Assembly: GCA_022563655.1 (NCBI GenBank)
Contig: JADFMW010000043.1
Span: 1-14,454 of the forward strand
DNA: 14,454 bases
Direction of reading: 5' to 3'
Origin: Pseudomonadota bacterium
Lineage (GTDB): Bacteria; Pseudomonadota; Alphaproteobacteria; JAAXGF01
A program made the translations under genes and the position numbers. Shown in pieces: positions 7,424-13,429 of the stretch. Numbering within the stretch: position 1 is the first letter of the stretch; every line of letters begins with the position of its first letter. The notes beneath the pieces were generated by a model, which did not search any database, was not told the DNA's origin, and worked only from the letters and a program-made list of their open reading frames with translations.

Positions 7424-8698
7424 ATGGTGATCGGACAAGACGACGACCGCGTGCGCGCCCAGTACGAGGCCTACCCCTACCCCGAGCGCGATCCCGCCGA
7501 CGAGGCCAAGCGGCTGATCGTCGGCTCGCCGAGCCATCTCCTGGAGATCAACCACTACGTCTTCGGCGGCCGGCTCGATGTGTCGCGGCCGCTGCGCGCG
7601 CTCATCGCCGGCGGCGGCACCGGCGACGCCACGATCATGCTGGCGCAGCAGCTCGCGTGGCGGGGCAGCCCGGCCGAGATCGTCTATCTCGACGTCTCCG
7701 GCGCATCGCTCGAGGTGGCCCGGGCGCGGGCCGCGGCGCGCAACCTCGCGAACGTGCGCTTCCTCAGGGGCTCGCTCTTCGACCTGCCCGGGCTCGGGCT
7801 CGGACGCTTCGACTACATCGACTGCTGCGGCGTGCTCCATTGCCTGCCCGACCCGCCTGCCGGCCTCGGCGCCCTCGCCGCGGCGCTCGCCGAGGGCGGC
7901 GGCGTCGGCATCATGCTCTACGGCAAGCTCGGGCGCACCGGCGTCTATCACATGCAGGCGATGCTGCGGCTCATCGCCGGCGACGACGATGACCGGACGC
8001 GGCTCGGGCTGGCGCGGCGCCTCTACGACGATCTGCCCGCAACCAGCTGGCTCAAGCGCAACCCTTACGTCAGCGATCACCTGGAGGGCGGCGACGCCGG
8101 CCTCTATGACATTTTCCTGCACCGCCGCGACCGCGCCTACACGGTGCCCGAGATCGCCGCCATGGTCGCCGGCGCGGGCCTCGAAATCACCGGCTTCATC
8201 GCGCCCGCGCTCTACGACCCGGCGAGCTATCTCGCCGACCCCGAGATCAAGGAGCGGGCCCTGGCGCTGCCGTGGATCGAGCGCTGCGCCTTCGCCGAGC
8301 TGCTCTCGGGCGCCCTCAAGAGCCACGTCTTCTACGCCGTGAAGTCGGGTGGCCGGAAGGCGGCCGTCGCCGGGCCCGACAACCAAGACGCGGTGCCGGT
8401 GCTGCTCGACACCGACGGCCGCGCGGCCGCGCGGGGGCTGCGCAAGGGCGGGCGCATCAAGGCCGAGATCGAGGGCGTCGAGCTGAGCTACGAGGTGCCG
8501 CGACTGAGCGCCGAAATCCTCGCCCGCATCGACGGCCGGCGCAGCCTCGGCCAGATCCACGAGCTTCTCGCCCGCGCGCACAAGGGCCGGGCGCATAAGG
8601 GCGCTCTCGACTGGCTCGTCTTCAAGGCCGCGTTCGACCGCCTCTACGCCGCGCTCAACGGCATCAACGTGATGCTGATCGCCTACCCGCCACGGTGA
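7424..8698 (+). CDS. Class I SAM-dependent methyltransferase with C-terminal accessory domain
   Basis: The 424-residue product has a Rossmann methyltransferase core. Motif I is LIAGGGTGDATIML (about 59-73), the acidic end of strand 2 is Asp90 in IVYLDVS, and FDYIDCCGVLHCL (129-141) corresponds to motif IV and its flank. The N-terminal YEAYPYPERDP is typical of a bacterial branch of small-molecule methyltransferases. After about residue 315 comes a separate ~100-residue module (LLDTDGRAAARGLRKG, YEVPRLSAEILARIDGRRSL) whose second half resembles a small helical or winged-helix carrier-type domain; its role is unknown. A duplicated HKG motif, five codons apart, occurs at about residues 386-393. 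The acceptor is not predictable. ATG 7424 lacks a strong ribosome binding site. The last ~34 codons are repeated at 9475-9576. Confidence 0.85.
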   Translation: MVIGQDDDRVRAQYEAYPYPERDPADEAKRLIVGSPSHLLEINHYVFGGRLDVSRPLRALIAGGGTGDATIMLAQQLAWRGSPAEIVYLDVSGASLEVARARAAARNLANVRFLRGSLFDLPGLGLGRFDYIDCCGVLHCLPDPPAGLGALAAALAEGGGVGIMLYGKLGRTGVYHMQAMLRLIAGDDDDRTRLGLARRLYDDLPATSWLKRNPYVSDHLEGGDAGLYDIFLHRRDRAYTVPEIAAMVAGAGLEITGFIAPALYDPASYLADPEIKERALALPWIERCAFAELLSGALKSHVFYAVKSGGRKAAVAGPDNQDAVPVLLDTDGRAAARGLRKGGRIKAEIEGVELSYEVPRLSAEILARIDGRRSLGQIHELLARAHKGRAHKGALDWLVFKAAFDRLYAALNGINVMLIAYPPR

Positions 8699-8766
8699 CA
8701 GGGGCCGCGAAATCTGTTTACCGAAAGCGAAAGGGCAGGAAGGGGATCCCCTGTGAGCGCCAAAAA
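8588..8766 (+). repeat. Left copy of duplicated methyltransferase-end/hisI-start junction
   Basis: This segment holds the methyltransferase's last codons, its stop, the spacer and the first codons of a hisI-like start. It recurs at 9466-9643 at an offset of 878-879 bases. From 8597 to the stop at 8698 I count three differences in 102 bases; two are silent and one changes Ala to Thr. In the spacer, identity drops to roughly three quarters by eye, with at least one single-base indel. It marks the left edge of the HicBA insertion. Confidence 0.85.
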
Positions 8767-8780
8767 GTGAGCGCTAAAAA
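8753..8780 (+). pseudogene. hisI start relic containing a 14-bp tandem repeat
   Basis: Positions 8753-8770 read GTG AGC GCC AAA AAG TGA, the counterpart of the hisI start at 9632 (GTG GGC GCC AAA), but closed by a stop after five codons. GTGAGCGCCAAAAA (8753-8766) is repeated at 8767-8780 with one C-to-T change, making a second short frame that ends with TAA at 8788-8790. The upstream AAGGGGA is a degraded form of the AAGGAG that precedes intact hisI. Homology to hisI ends here, so this is the left junction scar. Confidence 0.55.
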
Positions 8781-8885
8781 GACGGTGTAAATCAGCCGGC
8801 GGCCGCATCGCGTACGGCGGGGAGCCATCGAAGTCGGGCGTTAGCCTGACGGTTGGCGGTGCGGCTATGGCGCGCCGTTGCGCGC

Positions 8886-8906
8886 CGATCGGTGATATGC
8901 CGATCG
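8886..8906. repeat. 7-bp inverted repeat in the insert
   Basis: CGATCGG at 8886-8892 is exactly complementary to CCGATCG at 8900-8906, with a seven-base spacer TGATATG. It lies just left of the longer inverted repeat at 8912-8936, beyond the 3' end of hicA. It may be part of a termination region, or an element end. Confidence 0.45.
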
Positions 8907-8911
8907 AGCAC

Positions 8912-8936
8912 GTAGGGAAACCCCAGGTTTCCCTAC
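8912..8936 (-). terminator. Perfect 11-bp stem-loop downstream of hicA
   Basis: GTAGGGAAACC at 8912-8922 pairs perfectly with GGTTTCCCTAC at 8926-8936 around a three-base loop. On the - strand it begins 39 bases after the hicA stop codon at 8976-8978, where a transcription terminator for the hicBA operon would sit. No T-run follows on either strand, so termination efficiency is doubtful; a bidirectional hairpin or an element-end repeat are alternatives. Confidence 0.5.
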
Positions 8937-8975
8937 CCTCTCATGTATGGAGATGTCCTCGAAGATACGTGGTCG

Positions 8976-9188
8976 TTAGAGGTCGTCGGGGGTAAGCCCT
9001 GTGTGACGCGCGATACGGGCGAGCATTCTAGAGCCAAGTTCTTCGCGGTCGTGGAAGGCGAAAACGTAATTCGGCCAGTCCTCGCGCTCAAGTACCCGGT
9101 GGGATCCGGTTTGGCGCTTAACCTTCCATCCTATGCGTTCGAGGGCGGCGAGAACGTGGCGAGCGCGGGTCGATCGCCACTGGCTCAT
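8976..9188 (-). CDS. hicA: HicA-family toxin (mRNA interferase)
   Basis: The 70-residue product is a HicA/YcfA-type toxin. These small double-stranded-RNA-binding-fold proteins cleave mRNA when free of HicB. The key family feature is visible: the catalytic-type His30 in QTGSHRVLE, preceded by the N-terminal helix VLAALERIGW. The C-terminal RMLARIARHTGLTPDDL is also typical of the family. The ATG at 9186-9188 overlaps the hicB stop in an ATGA, so translation is coupled to the antitoxin. The toxin fold looks intact, with no stop or missing segment. It would act in the cytoplasm. Confidence 0.88.
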   Translation of the reverse strand: MSQWRSTRARHVLAALERIGWKVKRQTGSHRVLEREDWPNYVFAFHDREELGSRMLARIARHTGLTPDDL

Positions 9189-9406
9189 GCAGCAACAAAG
9201 AGCTCTCCGAGCTCCGGGACGGTTTCGCCGTGTTCGAGCCGATCGGCGAGTGCCCGTAGGGCGAGCGCCTCAACTTTCTCCTGCGCCTCCTGCTGTGTGG
9301 CGCCGTAGGCTGTCACGCCAGGGAGCTCAAGGATTTCAGCGATCCAACGGCCGTCCTCTTCCTGCTCAAACTCGATGCGTAGCACGTTGTCACTCGTGTT
9401 CTTCAT
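9185..9406 (-). CDS. hicB: HicB-family antitoxin, short form
   Basis: The 73-residue product is a HicB-like antitoxin with the degenerate RNase H-type fold that binds and blocks HicA. The recognisable block is EQEEDGRWIAEILELPG followed by VTAYGATQQEAQEKVEALALRAL. It ends soon after the core and lacks the C-terminal ribbon-helix-helix or helix-turn-helix domain that longer HicB proteins use for autorepression. It precedes hicA with a four-base overlap, the antitoxin-first order. A promoter-like sequence lies at 9429-9456. There is no good Shine-Dalgarno sequence before ATG 9406. Confidence 0.87.
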   Translation of the reverse strand: MKNTSDNVLRIEFEQEEDGRWIAEILELPGVTAYGATQQEAQEKVEALALRALADRLEHGETVPELGELFVAA

Positions 9407-9428
9407 GTTTGGGGGTATCTATATGGCC

Positions 9429-9456
9429 AGTGTACCACGTCAGTGGATGTTGGCAA
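9429..9456 (-). promoter_or_regulatory. Candidate hicBA promoter with embedded dyad
   Basis: On the - strand, TTGCCA (9456-9451) and TACACT (9434-9429) are separated by 16 bases and stand 22 bases upstream of the hicB start, matching the sigma-70 pattern at 5/6 and 4/6 positions. Between them, CCAC and GTGG arms (9435-9446, four-base centre) form a short dyad placed where an operator would block RNA polymerase. The promoter call is moderate; the operator is speculative. Confidence 0.45.
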
Positions 9457-9465
9457 TTCCCCTCC

Positions 9466-9643
9466 CGTGCGGACAAGGGCGCACTCGACTGGCTCGTCTT
9501 CAAGGCCGCGTTCGACCGGCTCTACGCCGCGCTCAACGGCATCAACGTGATGCTGATCACCTACCCGCCACGGTGACACCCCGCGGGAAATCTGCTAACG
9601 GAAGGGCGCAAGGGCTGAAAAGGAGTCCCCCGTGGGCGCCAAA
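9466..9643 (+). repeat. Right copy of duplicated methyltransferase-end/hisI-start junction
   Basis: This is the second copy of the segment at 8588-8766. It keeps the last ~34 codons of the methyltransferase frame (DKGALDWLVFKAAFDRLYAA onwards to the stop at 9574-9576) without the rest of the gene, then the spacer and the true hisI start. It lacks one of the two HKG repeats of the left copy. Its coding part is nearly unchanged although it is no longer part of a complete gene. Confidence 0.85.
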
Positions 9644-10039
9644 TCCGCGACCCAGGAGTTGATCGGCGCCATCGCGTTCGACGGCGACGGCCTGGTGCCC
9701 GCGATCGCGCAGCAGCACGACACGGGCGAGGTGCTGATGATGGCCTGGATGAACCGCGCCGCGGTGGAGGAAACGGTGGCGACGGGGCGCGTCTGCTACT
9801 TCTCGCGCACGCGCCAGGCGCTGTGGCGCAAGGGCGAGCGCTCGGGCCAGGCACAGCGCCTCGTCGAGCTGCGCATCGACTGCGACGGCGACACGCTGCT
9901 GTTGCGCGTCGATCAGACTGGGGCCGCCTGTCACACCGGACAGCGAAGCTGTTTTTTCCGCGCCCTCGCCGACGGCCGGCTGGTGACGCTGAGCGCGCCG
10001 CTGGTCGACCCGGAGACGCTGTATGGCGCCGAAGGATAG
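9632..10039 (+). CDS. hisI: Phosphoribosyl-AMP cyclohydrolase HisI
   Basis: The 135-residue monofunctional HisI opens the adenine ring of PR-AMP, the third step of histidine biosynthesis. GTG 9632 follows AAGGAG at 9620-9625 with six bases of spacing. The metal-binding features are visible: DCDGD at 83-87 (Cys84, Asp85, Asp87), Cys100 in GAACHTG and Cys107 in RSCFF, which ligate the zinc and magnesium ions. MMAWMNRAAVEET and CYFSRTRQALWRKGE are further family blocks. The last codons overlap the hisE start by 17 bases, so HisI and HisE are separate but coupled proteins, not a fusion. The start region is the right copy of the duplicated junction. Confidence 0.95.
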   Translation: MGAKSATQELIGAIAFDGDGLVPAIAQQHDTGEVLMMAWMNRAAVEETVATGRVCYFSRTRQALWRKGERSGQAQRLVELRIDCDGDTLLLRVDQTGAACHTGQRSCFFRALADGRLVTLSAPLVDPETLYGAEG

Positions 10040-10364
10040 GGCCGCGAGCGCCGTGCTCGAACAGCTGTTCGCGGTCGTCGAGGCGCGCCGCGGCGCCGAC
10101 CCGGCCGAGTCCTACGTCGCCAGGACGCTCGCCGCCGGCACGCCGGAAGTGGCGAAAAAGCTCGGCGAGGAAGCGGTCGAGACGGTGATCGCCGCGGTGC
10201 GCGGCGTGCGCGCCGAGGTCGTCGGCGAAAGCGCCGACTTGCTGTTCCACCTGTTGCTGCTGTGGGCCGACGCCGGGGTGACCCCCGCCGAGGTGTTCGC
10301 CGAGCTCGAGCGCCGGCGCGGCGTCTCGGGCCTGGCCGAGAAAGCGGCGCGAACGGCGAAGTAG
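10023..10364 (+). CDS. hisE: Phosphoribosyl-ATP pyrophosphohydrolase HisE
   Basis: The 113-residue all-helical MazG-like enzyme removes pyrophosphate from PR-ATP, the second histidine step, just before HisI. The metal-binding acidic residues typical of the fold are present: EEAVE at 49-53 and ESADLLFH at 69-76. Also seen are YVARTLAAGTPEVAKKLGEE and the C-terminal AEVFAELERRRG. ATG 10023 lies inside hisI and follows GGAG at 10012-10015. Length is typical for alphaproteobacterial HisE. Confidence 0.95.
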   Translation: MAPKDRAASAVLEQLFAVVEARRGADPAESYVARTLAAGTPEVAKKLGEEAVETVIAAVRGVRAEVVGESADLLFHLLLLWADAGVTPAEVFAELERRRGVSGLAEKAARTAK

Positions 10365-10419
10365 AGCGCCATCGAGGTCGGCCGAGCGCGAGAGTCACGG
10401 ACACCGGGAGCGAGACGCC

Positions 10420-10788
10420 ATGGCCTACGACGACACCAACATCTTCGCCCGCATCCTGCGCGGCGAGGTGCCCTGCGACAAGGTCTACGAGGACGAGCAC
10501 GTGCTCGCGTTCAACGACATCAATGCGCAGACGCCGGTCCACGTGCTCGTCGTCCCCAAGGGGCGGTACGTGTCGATGGACGACTTCGCCGCCAACGCGC
10601 CCGACGAGGAAATCGTCGCCTTCGTCCGCGCCGTCGGCAAGATCGCGCGCGACCAAGGGGTGGCGGAGAGCGGCTACCGGTTCCTGTCCAACCATGGGGA
10701 GGACGGGCGCCAGGAGGTGCCGCACTTCCACGTCCACCTCTTCGGCGGCCGCCGGCTCGGCCGCATGATCACGCCGATCGCGCAGTAA
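10420..10788 (+). CDS. HIT-family (HINT-like) nucleotide hydrolase
   Basis: The 122-residue product is a histidine-triad protein of the HINT/PKCI type, a cytoplasmic purine nucleoside phosphoramidase or hydrolase. The triad HFHVH is at 102-106 (in VPHFHVHLFGGRRLG). The N-terminal NIFARILRGEVPCDKVYEDE and the HVLVVPKGRY strand are family-typical. GGGAG at 10406-10410 precedes ATG 10420 by nine bases. Placement right after hisE is common in Alphaproteobacteria, though the physiological link to histidine synthesis is not established. Six bases separate it from the next gene. Confidence 0.93.
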   Translation: MAYDDTNIFARILRGEVPCDKVYEDEHVLAFNDINAQTPVHVLVVPKGRYVSMDDFAANAPDEEIVAFVRAVGKIARDQGVAESGYRFLSNHGEDGRQEVPHFHVHLFGGRRLGRMITPIAQ

Positions 10789-10794
10789 AGCGCC

Positions 10795-11664
10795 ATGACC
10801 CCCGCCGCGGAAAAGCTTCGCGCGCTGTTGCACCAGCCCGGGCTGCGCCTCATGCCGAGCTGCTTCGACGCGCTGTCGGCCAGATTGATCGAGCGGGCGG
10901 GCTTCCCGCTCGCCTTCATGAGCGGCTTCGCCGTCACGGCGACGCGGCTCGGCATGCCCGACACCGGGCTCATCTCCTACGGCGAGATGGTCGACCAGGG
11001 CCGCAACATCTGCGGCGCGGTGTCGATTCCGGTGATCGGCGACGGCGACACCGGGTACGGCAACGCGCTCAACGTCAAGCGCACCGTCAAGGGCTACGCC
11101 GAGGCCGGCTTCGCCTGCGTCATGATCGAGGACCAGGTGCTGCCGAAGCGCTGCGGCCACACGCGCGGCAAGGAGGTGGTGGGGCGCGGCGAAGCGCTGG
11201 GGCGCATCCGCGCCGCCGCCGACGCCCGCGACGAGGGCGCCGGCATCCTGATCATGGCGCGCACCGACGCCCGCGCGACGCACGGCATGGACGAGGCGCT
11301 GTGGCGCTCGCGCGCCTTCGCCGAGGCCGGCGCCGACATCCTGTTCCTCGAGGCGCCGCGCAACGAGGACGAGATGCGCGCGTTTTGCGCCGGCGTTCCG
11401 GGGCCGACGATGGCCAACATGGTCGAGCAGGGCGACACCCCCGTGCTGCCGCCGGCGCGGCTCGAGGAGATCGGCTACAAGATCGCCGTCTACCCGGTGA
11501 CGCTGCTCTGCGCCGCGGTGTGCGCGATGGACGATGCGCTGGCGGCGCTCAAGGCCGGCACGCCGGCCGAGCGGCTCACCGATTTCGCGGCGCTGCGCGA
11601 GATCGTCGGCTTCCCGGCCTACGACGAGGCCGAGCAGCGCTACGGGGCCGACGACACCGAATAA
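10795..11664 (+). CDS. Second isocitrate lyase/PEP mutase superfamily C-C lyase
   Basis: The 289-residue TIM-barrel enzyme belongs to the same superfamily as the product of 4188-5117. Seen are MPSCFDALSARLIERAGF, the metal site GDGDTGYG at 82-89, EDQV at 112-115, and KRCGH at 118-122 with the catalytic Cys120. The acid-base Cys favours a 2-hydroxydiacid lyase (methylisocitrate-, dimethylmalate- or similar) over a phosphonate mutase. It lacks the PrpB-specific C-terminal block and carries a different one (ANMVEQGDTPVLPPARLEEI), so it is probably a distinct lyase of unknown substrate. It is the last gene of the hisI-hisE-HIT run, six bases after the HIT gene with no clear ribosome binding site. 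It converges on the next gene, 22 bases away. Confidence 0.85.
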   Translation: MTPAAEKLRALLHQPGLRLMPSCFDALSARLIERAGFPLAFMSGFAVTATRLGMPDTGLISYGEMVDQGRNICGAVSIPVIGDGDTGYGNALNVKRTVKGYAEAGFACVMIEDQVLPKRCGHTRGKEVVGRGEALGRIRAAADARDEGAGILIMARTDARATHGMDEALWRSRAFAEAGADILFLEAPRNEDEMRAFCAGVPGPTMANMVEQGDTPVLPPARLEEIGYKIAVYPVTLLCAAVCAMDDALAALKAGTPAERLTDFAALREIVGFPAYDEAEQRYGADDTE

Positions 11665-11686
11665 GCCGCCGCCCTCTGACGGGGGA

Positions 11687-13429
11687 TCAGGCGTCGACCA
11701 CCACGTTGGTGGTGGGCTTGGAGCAGCAGATCAGCACGCAGCCGGGATCGGGCGGCTCCAGCGGCTCCTCGACGTAGTCGACCTCGCCGTCCTCGAGCGC
11801 GCACATGCAGGTGTGGCAGATGCCCGAGCGGCAGCTGAAGGCGGGGCTCAGGCCGTGCGCCTCGGCGAGCTCGAGAATGCTGCCGAGACACGCGTTCCAG
11901 TTGGCGGTCAAGCCCGAGCGCGCGAACCTGACCTCGATGTCGCTGGAACACTCGGCGAGCCGCTCCACCGCCGCGGCCGCGTCCGCCTCGGGCGGGGGCT
12001 TCAGCACCGCGGCCGGGCCGAAGAACTCGTAGTGGATGCGCGCCTCGGGGACGTCCCAGGCCAGCAGCCCGGTGTAGAGCGACTTCATGAACGGCGTCGG
12101 GCCGCACAGGTAGAAGTCGAAGTCGTTGCCCGGCAGCAGGCCGCGCAGCAGGTCGGCATCGACGCGGCCCCGGCTGTCGTAGTCTCGGCCCGCGACGTCG
12201 TTGGCTCCCGGCTGGCTGTATCTGATGTGCGCCCGAACGTTGGCGTTCTCGGCCGCCATCCGGCGGACGTGGGCGCCCATGGCGTGCTCGCGCCCGTTGC
12301 GGACGCCGTGGACGAACCACACGGGCCGCCTCGAGCCCGCCTCGACGATGGCGTTGAGCATGCTGATCGTCGGGGTGAGGCCGACGCCGCCGCTCACCAG
12401 GACCACGGGCCGCGCGCCCCAGGGGTCGAGGACGAACTTGCCGCGCGGCGGCAGCACCCGCAACCTGGCGCCGGGCTCGACCCGGTCGTGGAAGTAGTTG
12501 GACGAGAGGCCCGGCGGCAGGTCCGGCCGGTCCTTGGGCGCGGGCTCGCGCTTGATGCTCAATCGGTAATAGCCCTTGTTCGGGCTGTCGGAAATCGTGT
12601 AGGTACGCGTCACCGGCTCGGGCTGGCCCGGGATGTCGAGCTTCAGGGTGAGGAACTGGCCCGGCGCATGGGCGGGCAGCGCCTCGCCGTCCTCGGGCAC
12701 CAGGTAGAACGACGTGATGGTCTCGCTTTCCGGCGCCTTGCGGTCGACGACGAGGGTGCGGAGGCGCTCGCGCGGCCGGGCCGCGCGGGTGCCCTTGGCC
12801 AGGCGTTCCTCGAACGAGCCCTTCCAGCCGGGCGACAGCGCCTCGATGCGCAGCGCCCTGCGGGTATCGTCGAAGTTATCGGTGTCGAAATAGAGCAGGT
12901 TGCTGATCTGGCGAACCGTCATGCGCTCGGGATCGGCCGTCACGCGCTCGATCGCGTCGCCGGCGCCGACCTCGCCTTCCTCGACGACGCGGAAGTAGAA
13001 GCCGATGCGCCCGCTGGCCAGGAACGTCCGCTCGAACCCCTCGACGCCCATCTTGATGCCGAGCTTGTAGCACGGCACGCGCGGCTGGCTGATCTGGACC
13101 AGCGCGCCGCCGACGCGGAAGACGTCGCCGACGTGGACCGCGTCGTCGAGCATGCCCTCGACGGTGAAGTTCTCGCCGAACTGACCCATGGCGAAGTCGC
13201 CGCGGCCGAGCTCCTGCTCCCAGTGCGCGTAGTTCTCGATCGAGTACGCGTAGACCGCCCGGTTGGGCCCGCCGTGGCCGATGAGATCGGCCTGGCCGTC
13301 GCCGTCGAGGTTGAGCGCCCGAAGCATGACCCGGCCCTCGACCGGCTGCTTGAAGATGCCGGTGCTGACGGTCTTGCCCTTGTGCGGGACCTCCCTGGGG
13401 AGCGAAACGTTGACCGAGATCAGCTTCAT
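11687..13429 (-). CDS. MOSC domain / FAD-NAD reductase / [2Fe-2S] ferredoxin fusion
   Basis: The 580-residue cytoplasmic redox protein has three modules. Residues 1 to about 215 are a YiiM-like MOSC unit: GHGGPNRAVYAYS at 51-63, GENFTVEG, then QPRVPCYKLGIKMG with the conserved Cys120, and the helical C-terminal part with YFDTDNFDDTR. Residues ~222-465 are a ferredoxin-NADP-reductase-type domain with the FAD motif RTYTISD at 275-281, the NAD(P) loop SGGVGLTP at 346-353 and CGPTPFM at 442-448. Residues ~495-580 are a plant-type ferredoxin with Cys533, Cys538, Cys541 and Cys568 or 569. MOSC domains bind the molybdenum cofactor, and YiiM relatives reduce N-hydroxylated compounds. NAD(P)H electrons could thus pass from FAD through [2Fe-2S] to a Mo centre in one chain. 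GAGGAG at 13443-13438 precedes ATG 13429. Confidence 0.88.
   Translation of the reverse strand: MKLISVNVSLPREVPHKGKTVSTGIFKQPVEGRVMLRALNLDGDGQADLIGHGGPNRAVYAYSIENYAHWEQELGRGDFAMGQFGENFTVEGMLDDAVHVGDVFRVGGALVQISQPRVPCYKLGIKMGVEGFERTFLASGRIGFYFRVVEEGEVGAGDAIERVTADPERMTVRQISNLLYFDTDNFDDTRRALRIEALSPGWKGSFEERLAKGTRAARPRERLRTLVVDRKAPESETITSFYLVPEDGEALPAHAPGQFLTLKLDIPGQPEPVTRTYTISDSPNKGYYRLSIKREPAPKDRPDLPPGLSSNYFHDRVEPGARLRVLPPRGKFVLDPWGARPVVLVSGGVGLTPTISMLNAIVEAGSRRPVWFVHGVRNGREHAMGAHVRRMAAENANVRAHIRYSQPGANDVAGRDYDSRGRVDADLLRGLLPGNDFDFYLCGPTPFMKSLYTGLLAWDVPEARIHYEFFGPAAVLKPPPEADAAAAVERLAECSSDIEVRFARSGLTANWNACLGSILELAEAHGLSPAFSCRSGICHTCMCALEDGEVDYVEEPLEPPDPGCVLICCSKPTTNVVVDA

Larger units (their letters stand above)
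8781..9465. other. Lower-GC insertion carrying hicBA between methyltransferase and hisI
   Basis: About 685 bp lie between the two copies of the methyltransferase/hisI junction. GC content in and around hicBA is roughly 50-62% by line counts, against about 70% in the flanking genes. The only genes seen are hicB and hicA on the - strand. Between 8791 and 8975 no gene is visible, only two inverted repeats. No integrase, transposase or terminal inverted repeats were found. The segment interrupts what was probably a continuous methyltransferase-hisI arrangement. Confidence 0.65.

Noticed and set aside
6959..8596. Open - strand frame of 545 codons opposite leuD and the methyltransferase
   Set aside because: Antisense to two real genes, low complexity and Arg-rich at its C-terminal end.
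8912..8936. Single CRISPR-type palindromic repeat
   Set aside because: Only one copy is present, with no spacers or cas genes; a simple hairpin is sufficient.
8943..9308. Open + strand frame opposite hicBA
   Set aside because: Antisense to both toxin-antitoxin genes, which have recognisable family motifs and a coupled ATGA overlap.
9133..9576. Open + strand frame ending in the methyltransferase C-terminus
   Set aside because: Only its last ~36 codons are homologous (the duplicated tail); the upstream part is antisense to hicB. It is a chance fusion, not a gene.
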